Assembly: GCA_002724245.1 (NCBI GenBank)
Contig: PBOG01000096.1
Span: 11,874 to 49,736 of the forward strand
Reading direction: 5' to 3'
DNA: 37,863 nt
From: Planctomycetaceae bacterium
GTDB taxonomy: Bacteria; Planctomycetota; Planctomycetia; Pirellulales; Pirellulaceae
Shown: positions 1 to 6,409 of the stretch, in pieces
Position numbering within the stretch: the stretch's first letter is position 1
Layout of the letters: each line of letters begins with the position of its first letter
Notes under the pieces: model-generated
What the model saw: the letters and a program-made list of their open reading frames with translations, nothing else
Database searches by the model: none
What the model was told of the DNA's origin: nothing
Position numbers and translations under genes: made by a program

Positions 1-807
1 AGGCGACACCGCCACTTCCCAGGGATTTGCGGTGACCAGATTCCCCAGGAACGCATCCATGGGGATCCGTTTGCGACGCCGGCCAGGTTCGTCAACTGTA
101 TCGACCACTGAAAGGTAAGGAAAAATCGACCCCTCTCCATGAACAGCCTTTACACGAGATCGCAGGTGGGGCAGATAAGCTTTGGGACGCGTCGGATGAA
201 CGGCAATTTGGCGACACAAGTTATCGGTTCGAGCCCCTACCCACTGGTCACGGACCTCACCGCTTGCCAGGTCGATTGATTGTACGCGGGTTGAATAATA
301 CTCTGTCACCAGGAGCTGACGCTGGTCGGACGTCAACGCGATGCCACGCAAGAAACGTCCTGCCTGGATCTCACGCTTGACCACACCCGTCGCCACTTCA
401 ATCTCAACAACGCGGCCGGGATAATCGAGTGTGGCAAAAATACGCGTACCCGCTCGATCACTAACAACCCCATACGGCTCGTCGAACACGCGAATACGAC
501 GGATGATCTTCCCCGAGTCAGAATCAACCAGTACGACCGCGTCCTCGGCATAGACTGCTACAGCGACGTGATGGGAATCACCGATGAAGGAAACACCCTC
601 CGGCTTCAACCCAACTGGAATCTGGCGTACGGTTTTCCGCTCCTGCAAATCAATGACCGACACGCTGCCATTGTCGCGATTGGAACAAACCAACAAGCGA
701 CCATCTGATGAAATGTCCATCAGGCTATTGGAAGATCCGGCTGTTGCGTAAACAGCCACTGATAGTCCCATCCAACAAGCCAATAAACTGCGGGCGACAT
801 TTATCAT
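1..807 (-). CDS. YncE-like beta-propeller protein (3' part cut by window edge)
   Basis: The frame is open from an ATG at 807 to the left edge, giving 269 residues with no stop, so the C-terminus lies outside. The N-terminus is a signal-like hydrophobic stretch (MINVARSLLACWMGLSVAVYA). After it come repeated blade-like units such as SSDGRLLVCSNRDNGSVSVIDL and LTSDQRQLLVTEYYSTRVQSIDL. These are the pattern of YVTN/YncE seven-bladed propellers, in which each repeat has a variable-in-time residue, an N or D turn and an I-D-L strand end. Proteins of this type are exported and often bind a ligand or partner; no specific substrate can be read here. An in-frame GTG at 819 is an alternative start, and neither start has a clear Shine-Dalgarno. 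The gene lies downstream of the redox protein on the same strand but is separated from it by a terminator, so it is probably transcribed separately. Confidence 0.75.
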   Translation of the reverse strand, partial: MINVARSLLACWMGLSVAVYATAGSSNSLMDISSDGRLLVCSNRDNGSVSVIDLQERKTVRQIPVGLKPEGVSFIGDSHHVAVAVYAEDAVVLVDSDSGKIIRRIRVFDEPYGVVSDRAGTRIFATLDYPGRVVEIEVATGVVKREIQAGRFLRGIALTSDQRQLLVTEYYSTRVQSIDLASGEVRDQWVGARTDNLCRQIAVHPTRPKAYLPHLRSRVKAVHGEGSIFPYLSVVDTVDEPGRRRKRIPMDAFLGNLVTANPWEVAVSP

Positions 808-845
808 TATTGAACTCACATGGTCAACTTGTGGGAGAGCAGATA

Positions 846-885
846 AACAAAAAACCCGCTCTTCACGAATGTGAAAAGCGGGTTT
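846..885 (-). terminator. Rho-independent terminator after the redox-protein gene
   Basis: On the minus strand AAACCCGCTTTTCAC pairs with GTGAAGAGCGGGTTT across a 4-nt loop (852-885, one mismatch), followed by TTTTTTGTT. It lies 35 bp beyond the stop codon of the gene ending at 920 and just upstream of the propeller gene. Confidence 0.9.
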
Positions 886-919
886 GAAACAATCCTCATC
901 TGCAGCACAGGAAAACTTC

Positions 920-1474
920 CTAGGGAAGAATCTTCTTGGTACTGTTGAGGACGATTTTCACTTCCTTGTCACTGAGCTTGCCAGCAGTGTAGGCGTGATT
1001 TGCCTTGACACGAGCTCGCTGCCACATCAACACCGTCTGTTCGGCATCTTTGGCAATCTTATAGGCTGGTGGACCGGCTAAACCATCGAACACCGTCAAT
1101 GGGATGTTCTTGATTTTGTGCTTCTTTGCGAAGGCAGCCAGTTGCTCTTCCCCCTCATCGGGGTCGTCAGTCAGCAGCACGACAAAACTCGCCATCCGCT
1201 CTGACTTGTTCTTGCCAACAACAGCGTCCATTTGTTTGACCAAACTGGTCAATTCGTCGGTGATCTTTCTGGTAAAGATGTTAACCACCGGACGAGAGCC
1301 GTACCGTCAGCGATAGCAAAGGGTCTTACCCTTATTAGGCCCCGTAATATCCTTCACGTTGTAGGCTGTGGCAAAGCCACCAACCTGCAAACCTGATTTA
1401 AAGTCGGCCGCGAATGCAGCAGCGCCTACGGACGCCACCAATACCGCGAGCGACAACACCGTCACTCTCTTCAT
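920..1474 (-). CDS. Exported thioredoxin-like protein with CxxU motif, candidate selenoprotein (in-frame TGA at 1307-1309)
   Basis: An ATG at 1474 with a strong ribosome site (GGAGGG, about 7 nt away) starts MKRVTVLSLAVLVASVGAAAFA, a classical signal peptide. The frame runs 55 codons to TGA (1309-1307) and then continues in the same frame for 128 more codons to TAG at 920. The join reads CYR-TGA-RYGSRPVVNIFTRK. From memory, planctomycete relatives of this exported family read LCYRCKYG followed by a hydrophobic RPVV strand, so the TGA sits exactly where the second Cys of a CxxC redox motif belongs. Reading TGA as selenocysteine gives a 184-residue protein with Cys53 and Sec56. The downstream half alone (GTG at 1288) would lack both the signal peptide and the motif and has no ribosome site. 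Alternatives are a nonsense mutation or a TGC-to-TGA sequencing error. TGA is a normal stop elsewhere in the window (ruvA, for example), so wholesale reassignment is excluded. The product presumably acts in periplasmic thiol redox; its substrate is unknown. Confidence 0.7.
1258..1306 (-). promoter_or_regulatory. Possible SECIS-like stem-loops directly after the in-frame TGA
   Basis: Two foldable elements follow the TGA on the mRNA. The first (1306-1289) is CGG, a bulged U, ACG, loop GCUCU, CGU, CCG. It has the bulged U and a loop-initial G as in the E. coli fdhF element, but starts with no spacer after the UGA. The second (1290-1258) pairs CGGUG with CACCG and AUCUUU with AAAGAU around loop ACCAG, with a 6-nt bulge. 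Its loop begins 34 nt after the UGA, a usual bacterial distance, but lacks a G in the first two loop positions. Neither is canonical, and coding sequence alone can fold this way. Confidence 0.3.
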
Positions 1475-1997
1475 AGAACATCCCTCCAAAGAAATACAAA
1501 CGAGTTTTCCAATAATGGATTTCCACTTGCAGTCGGTAATTCCGCCTTTCAGCGTGCACATCAGCTTACGCTCTGGGGCCTGAAAATGCAAAGGCCCAGG
1601 GATACGTCAAAATAGGGCGTAGTGTGGACACATTCCCGGTATGGCAAGCGAAAACCCGCGGAATTGCCCACTGTCGATGAGCACAGGACCTGCACCCTAC
1701 CGTCAAATGGCGGGTGCTCGAAAAGCGGGGTAAAACTCAAGGTGGAGCAAAATCGTAAAATGCACCGGTTCGCTTGGCGTGAACAGCACGCGCCCGCAAA
1801 CCGCTGAGAAATAGCAACGCGATGGGCCATTTACAGACCCTGGATTGTCCACAGAGGTGCACCCTGAAAGCCAACTACCACAAGAGTCCACACCAGCGAA
1901 GCAGAGCGTTAGCGCATCCTTATTTTCCCGAGTCGACTTCCCGCGTGAGGGGAGCTACAGCCGCCAGCGTCCCACACAACGTGAACAGGAAATGCAA
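1475..1997. other. Divergent intergenic region, 523 bp
   Basis: This region separates the divergent redox-protein and Gfo/Idh/MocA genes and should hold both promoters. On the minus strand an imperfect stem (CTGGGCCT against AGGCCCCAG, 1573-1599) would lie in the leader of the redox-protein gene. I see no convincing -35/-10 pair, no tRNA-like fold and no coding frame that resembles a protein; short open frames here are probably chance. Confidence 0.5.
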
Positions 1998-3143
1998 ATG
2001 AACGGTGACATATCTGGACGTCGTGCAGTATTGGGTGGACTCACGACACTAGGTGGAATTCAAACCTGGCAGTCCCATTGCCAGGGCCAGGCCGCCGCGC
2101 CGGACCACGCACCTATCGATGTGGTTTTTGTCACTGAACCAACCGCATCACACCGGAGGAGCTATCTGCGGATCCTGGGCAAATGCGATGGTGTACGACG
2201 GATTGCAGTCGTCGATCCAACAGGCCAGACCGCCGAAGAATCAAAGCGACTACTGGGAAACCGCTTCGCCTATGCCGGCAAAGACACAAACAAAGTACTC
2301 GCAAACTTGCGCCCCGCGCTGACAGTCATCACACTGGAAGCACACCACACTCCAGCTGCCATCGCAGAGGCGCTACGTCTCCACAGTCACGTCTTGACCG
2401 AAAAGCCGGCTTGTGTCGACCGAGCCCAATTGAATCGAATCGTAACCTTAGCCGACAACCATCGCCGTCAACTCATGCTGGCAATGGCCACTCGTTCCAG
2501 TCCCTTAATCCAACGCGCACGTAGTCTTATTCAAGAGAACTTCCTGGGAAAACCCTATGCCGCCACGATGGACTGGATAGCCGACCAGACACGTCTAAAA
2601 AACCTAGACTACCAGGCTTCGTGGTTGTCGTCCAAAAACCGCGCCGGTGGTGGCAAGTTGATTTTCCATGGCATCCACTACCTGGACATTATCACATTCC
2701 TGGTCAATCAGCCGATCCAGCATATCTCAGCGATGTGTGCCAATGTCGGTGGACAACCGATCGAAGTGGAAGATGCCGCAATCGTCAACTTCCAGACCGA
2801 CAAAGGATTGCTGGGAACCCTGAATACCGGCTACTACCTCGAACGCGGCAAACAGAATCAAATACGAATCTGGGGGGCTCGTGGTTGGCTTGAACTGCAA
2901 ATGCTGCCAGAAAGACGCATGCTCTGGAGTTCTTCCCACCCGGACGCACCTCAAGGAATTCAAGAAGTCACCTGTCCAGCAACTCCCGGCCTCTACGAAT
3001 TGTTCTTCCAAGCAGCGATCGCCTTTACACGTGGCCTGGGAGAACCGCCCATCACAACAACAGAATCCGCGCACGCACTGGAGACCGTCTTCTGTGGATA
3101 CCAGGCTGCAGCAAATGGCCAGACACAGACTCTTGCATCATAA
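1998..3143 (+). CDS. Tat-exported Gfo/Idh/MocA-family oxidoreductase
   Basis: The predicted protein has 381 residues. It starts with a twin-arginine leader (SGRRAVLGGL), a common feature of planctomycete members of this family. Next comes an NAD(P)-binding Rossmann domain, where IDVVFVTEPTASHRR takes the place of the usual GxGxxG strand, with the signature LTEKPACVDRAQL around residue 135. The rest is the family's alpha/beta C-terminal domain, including HGIHYLDIITFL. Typical members oxidise or reduce sugars or inositols; the substrate cannot be told here. I chose ATG 1998 because AGGA lies 7 nt before it. An ATG at 1992 and a far upstream TTG at 1845 are also in frame, but they have no proper ribosome site and would push the Tat motif inward. 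The gene stands alone, with a short gap to a converging alkyltransferase gene. Confidence 0.85.
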   Translation: MNGDISGRRAVLGGLTTLGGIQTWQSHCQGQAAAPDHAPIDVVFVTEPTASHRRSYLRILGKCDGVRRIAVVDPTGQTAEESKRLLGNRFAYAGKDTNKVLANLRPALTVITLEAHHTPAAIAEALRLHSHVLTEKPACVDRAQLNRIVTLADNHRRQLMLAMATRSSPLIQRARSLIQENFLGKPYAATMDWIADQTRLKNLDYQASWLSSKNRAGGGKLIFHGIHYLDIITFLVNQPIQHISAMCANVGGQPIEVEDAAIVNFQTDKGLLGTLNTGYYLERGKQNQIRIWGARGWLELQMLPERRMLWSSSHPDAPQGIQEVTCPATPGLYELFFQAAIAFTRGLGEPPITTTESAHALETVFCGYQAAANGQTQTLAS

Positions 3144-3245
3144 AACACTTCAGCCCGACGGTAACGATGTCCTCCAACACCGGTTCGAAAGACCGACTCC
3201 TGAAGGACATCCGCCGACAGCCAGCCCAAACAAGATGCCGAGAAA

Positions 3246-3782
3246 TCACCAAGCCTTCTCATTGCGCAACAGACGCACCTTGATCGTCAGGCCGTTCGGT
3301 GCCGAGTACCCCCCCAGCGCCCCATTTGCGGCAACCACACGATGACAGGGCACCACGAGTGGAAAACGATTCGTCGCCATCACGTTGCCAACGGCGCGCG
3401 CAGCGCGGGGCGAACCAACCTGTCGAGCCAGTTCGCCATAATTCACCGTCGCGCCATAGGGAATCGCACGGCACTGCCGAATCACCCGTTGTTGAAATGC
3501 GGTCAAGTGGCTTAGATCCAGCTGCACGCTAGAAAAGTCGACCCGCTCTCCTTCAGAGAACCGCTGCAAACGTCGCACAATGCCTTGAATCCGTCGGGGG
3601 GGGCGATGTGGCTCGCTCGCCCCCAGAACAGCAAGTGCCTGCTGAGGAGTCGATTGACCAAAAATGACCCTGGTCAGACTCACTCCTTTCCAGGCCACAG
3701 CCATCCAGCCAAATGCCGAGGAAAAGATCGTAACATGATCCTGATCCAGTCCATCCGGCTCTTGACCTGTACTTCGCGCCAC
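3246..3782 (-). CDS. ogt: Methylated-DNA--protein-cysteine S-methyltransferase (O6-alkylguanine repair)
   Basis: The enzyme transfers the alkyl group from O6-alkylguanine to its own cysteine in a suicidal repair reaction. The C-terminal domain is complete: a helix-turn-helix segment (IPYGATVNYGELARQVGSPRAARAVGNVM), the acceptor-site motif PCHRVV and the following GALGGYSAP loop before the terminal LLRNEKAW. The N-terminal ribonuclease-like domain starts near IFSSAFGWMAVAWKG. The start is uncertain. GTG at 3782 has AGGA 8 nt upstream and gives 178 residues, close to the usual length. GTG codons at 3833 and 3848 extend it to 195 or 200 residues without a better ribosome site. It converges with the oxidoreductase gene ending at 3143. 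No Ada-type regulatory domain is fused to it. Confidence 0.9.
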   Translation of the reverse strand: MARSTGQEPDGLDQDHVTIFSSAFGWMAVAWKGVSLTRVIFGQSTPQQALAVLGASEPHRPPRRIQGIVRRLQRFSEGERVDFSSVQLDLSHLTAFQQRVIRQCRAIPYGATVNYGELARQVGSPRAARAVGNVMATNRFPLVVPCHRVVAANGALGGYSAPNGLTIKVRLLRNEKAW

Positions 3783-4082
3783 GTGAATGTTCCTGCAACA
3801 GGTCAAGACCACTGGTTCAGAGAGGGTACTCACGGCCCAGCACCCCACACTCTGGTCGCTTCTGGTTGACCATCATATACTACTAAGAGGCGGGTTACCT
3901 GATCGCATCAACATGCACTCTTCTAGCAACAAGTCGATTACAGAGACACGCCCGTCGTAGAATACAGAGTGTTCCGGTGAGGCGCCTCCTTTTGCATCAA
4001 GTTCGGACCCGCGAGCAGCGCAAGTGCTACATTCGATGGCACAGCTCCGCAGCGGTGTGGTAGGCCACAACAGGAGTATGCA
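3783..4082. other. Divergent intergenic region, 300 bp
   Basis: This region separates the alkyltransferase (minus) from the hypothetical gene at 4083 (plus). TATACT at 3876-3881 could be a -10 box for the plus gene, but no good -35 lies 16 to 18 bp before it. Nothing else is recognised. Confidence 0.3.
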
Positions 4083-4826
4083 ATGTCCCGCTATAGTAGC
4101 TTCAGTGATGATTTTTACATCAATCTCAATCTGAATACTGAAATGGACTTGCCGCAGAACCGGGAGACCGTGCTGCACTTCTTCGAGCAGGTTCAAAAAA
4201 TTTACCCGACGATGCGTAATTTTTACTCGCGTGAGCGCGGTGAATTCGTACTCGAAGAAGACAAAGAACGGGGACACTACCGCTGGACTTCAGTGGAATC
4301 CCGACGTGTCTGTTCAGGCCAAGTGAATCCAGAGTCCGTGTCCAGCGCGCTTCAGCAACATCGTTATGTGCTGGAATCCGTTCCGTACTCGCTGTCCATC
4401 AGTCCTCTCGACTGCGAGTCTCTCAACGTCATGTTTGGCTTTGACTTCACCTATCGAGGGAATCACAACCAGCTTGTTGCAGAAGCACTCGGGTTGATTC
4501 CTGCCTTCGATAAGTTAGCTAATCGGGATGGCACCACGCTGATCAGCAACGAACCCGCCATTCAGTTTTCGTTCGATCAGGAATGTCGCGTGCAATGCCG
4601 TCTGTCAATTGAACCACGGACTAGCGCCTACCACGTCCGCGCTGGCGAGTTTCCCGAGGAACAGTTGAGTGTATACATCACAGCGCGGCGGTACGGGAGT
4701 CTCGAAACTGGTGAGTCGTACGTCTCGACTATGGATCAATTGGCCGGGCTCTGCCAACAAGTCGTCGACGACTATGTCGTCGAACACATCCTCCAACCAC
4801 TACAACAGACTATCGCAATCAAGTAG
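4083..4826 (+). CDS. Conserved hypothetical protein, cytoplasmic
   Basis: The gene encodes 247 residues and starts at ATG 4083 with AGGAG 6 nt upstream, a well-placed ribosome site. There is no signal peptide or membrane segment. The sequence is acidic with an alternating strand/helix pattern. It has an N-terminal segment SDDFYINLNLNTEMDLP, a central part with ESVPYSLSISPLDCESLNVMFGFDFTYRGNHNQLVAEAL, and a C-terminal helix rich in Q and V. I do not recognise a Pfam-type domain, but the codon pattern and ribosome site leave little doubt that it is a gene, and it resembles soluble hypotheticals common in planctomycetes. It is flanked by converging transcription from the parvulin gene, so it is probably monocistronic. 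A short inverted repeat (TCCAGTT/AACTGGA, 4837-4860) follows the stop but lacks a T-tract. Confidence 0.8.
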   Translation: MSRYSSFSDDFYINLNLNTEMDLPQNRETVLHFFEQVQKIYPTMRNFYSRERGEFVLEEDKERGHYRWTSVESRRVCSGQVNPESVSSALQQHRYVLESVPYSLSISPLDCESLNVMFGFDFTYRGNHNQLVAEALGLIPAFDKLANRDGTTLISNEPAIQFSFDQECRVQCRLSIEPRTSAYHVRAGEFPEEQLSVYITARRYGSLETGESYVSTMDQLAGLCQQVVDDYVVEHILQPLQQTIAIK

Positions 4827-4935
4827 TCGCACGCTCTCCAGTTCACTCGTACAAACTGGAACTCAATAGCGCAGCTGTAGCGATCTTGCGACAAACCGCA
4901 CGCAAACAAGTGCCATATCCGCACACACCCCGACA

Positions 4936-6027
4936 CTATTTTGAATCTATTGCCTCGGGGCGTTCACTTGTTCCGTCAACCTCTACGGCCGACATGGGTC
5001 GCGAAATTACGCCAGTCCAGACAACTTGCGCAGTGCGTGATTGCTGGTCCGCTGCCCAGCTGAACAAATAGCGTGCGACAGACTCCCGTACCTGAGAACG
5101 CACCTCGGACCACTTCCGTGAACCGGGTGTCACCTCCAGACATTGAATCAAGTGTATTCCAAATCGTGTGCGCACAGGACCGCTCACCTCGCCTGCCTGC
5201 AGCATAAAGGCAACCCTAGCAAACGCGTCGGGCATTGGTTCATTTCGTTGGATCACTCCGATAGCCCCACCTTGACTCGCTGTGGGAGCATCCGAGTAAC
5301 GGCGAGCAGCAGCAGCAAACGACACTTCACCTTCACGGATTCGTCGGCTCAATTGGCCTGCCCGCTCGCGCAGTAGCACCTGTTGCTCTGCCGGTGTATC
5401 CAAAGAACATTTAAACAAAATGTGGGCCACACGCATTTTTGTCCCATCAAAATCTCGCACATTTTGGTTAAAGTACTTTTTGAGATTCGCCTCCGTCAGA
5501 TGGCGATCAAGATAACGCCGCCAGCCAATCTGCCATGCCAAGGTGGCACGCAATTCCGCTTCTGTCATACGCTGACGCTCGAGATGTTGTACCAGTGTCA
5601 AGTTCTGCTTGCCCAGTCGACTCTCCAGGCTCTCGACTGCAACTGCCACTTCCTGTTGGCTGGCTGCCAGCTGCTGCGCCTGAAGGTGCAGCTCGACCAG
5701 GCGGCGTTGGATCAGTTGCCGCAGCACCTCTGATTTCATACGCGGTGCCACGACCGACGAAATAGACTGCCGGCGTTGTATGCGGAGCATTTGTCTGGTC
5801 ACTTCACGCACCAGGATAGGCTGTCCATTGACTCGGGCCGCAACGGCCTCCGGCGATTGTTGCACTGGCAGACGATCTTGCTTTTCGCAGTAGCAAATCT
5901 GGCTGAACAACATCACCAGCCAAAGCACCGTCGCCTCCCGCCTGCCCGGTCGTATCCAGCGCCTGCAAAAGGTCAGTACAACGTTTCGGGGCATGGGTGC
6001 ATGCCAACCACTCAACAAGTGCAACAC
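4936..6027 (-). CDS. Membrane-anchored peptidyl-prolyl cis-trans isomerase (parvulin, SurA/PrsA type)
   Basis: The predicted protein has 363 residues. The N-terminus is basic, followed by one hydrophobic segment (ATVLWLVMLFSQICYC, about residues 32-47) that should be a signal or anchor. A SurA-like N-domain starts at AARVNGQPILVREVTRQML and is rich in Q and helix-forming residues. The PpiC/rotamase domain runs from about residue 200. It is marked by MRVAHILFKCS, the segment FAAAARRYSDAPTASQGGAIGVI and FARVAFMLQAGEVSGPVRTRFGIHLIQCLEV, the standard order for parvulins. It would assist folding of exported or outer-membrane proteins, which fits the TolC-like gene diverging from it. GTG 6027 has AGGA 7 nt upstream; ATG 5994 is an alternative that shortens the basic lead. 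Confidence 0.88.
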   Translation of the reverse strand: MLHLLSGWHAPMPRNVVLTFCRRWIRPGRREATVLWLVMLFSQICYCEKQDRLPVQQSPEAVAARVNGQPILVREVTRQMLRIQRRQSISSVVAPRMKSEVLRQLIQRRLVELHLQAQQLAASQQEVAVAVESLESRLGKQNLTLVQHLERQRMTEAELRATLAWQIGWRRYLDRHLTEANLKKYFNQNVRDFDGTKMRVAHILFKCSLDTPAEQQVLLRERAGQLSRRIREGEVSFAAAARRYSDAPTASQGGAIGVIQRNEPMPDAFARVAFMLQAGEVSGPVRTRFGIHLIQCLEVTPGSRKWSEVRSQVRESVARYLFSWAADQQSRTAQVVWTGVISRPMSAVEVDGTSERPEAIDSK

Positions 6028-6409
6028 CTTATTTTCCTGTGATCAAACGACCATCCTCACTACTTCGCCAGCTCACTGCGTTGCCGACCTGAAAACCAAT
6101 CTCTGCCAAGCCGCATTATGGCGCCCCCAGGGAATGTCAGGCAAATCGGCTGGGCAGATGACTATCCAGGCGCGTCTCAGCATCAAATCGACCAGAAACA
6201 GCCGCCGCAAAGTCCATTCAACCCGGCAACTCAGTGGAATCTGCCTAGCTTACGTAAACGGAACAGGTGGAAATACTGGGTTCACTTTCATTTCTAGTAC
6301 AAGTGAACGCGATCATAGACCTATGTGACGGCAAGTGGACCAGACATTCGTCATGACTTGATACATCTCACTGATCGTGTTGATCGTACAATCCCGCATA
6401 GGTTTACCG
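6028..6409. other. Divergent intergenic region, 382 bp
   Basis: This region lies between the parvulin and TolC-like genes. TACAAT at 6387-6392 lies just before the TolC start but has no matching -35 at the right distance. Open frames here do not look like protein. No repeat or RNA structure stands out. Confidence 0.4.

Noticed and set aside
920-1288. Downstream half of the redox gene as a separate protein starting at GTG 1288
   Set aside because: It has no ribosome site, no signal peptide and no redox motif, and it is in frame with the upstream half across a single TGA at a Cys position.
1592-1844. A search for a tRNA (including selenocysteine tRNA) between the first two genes
   Set aside because: No acceptor/T-arm pairing or GGTTCGA-like T-loop in the right place was found.
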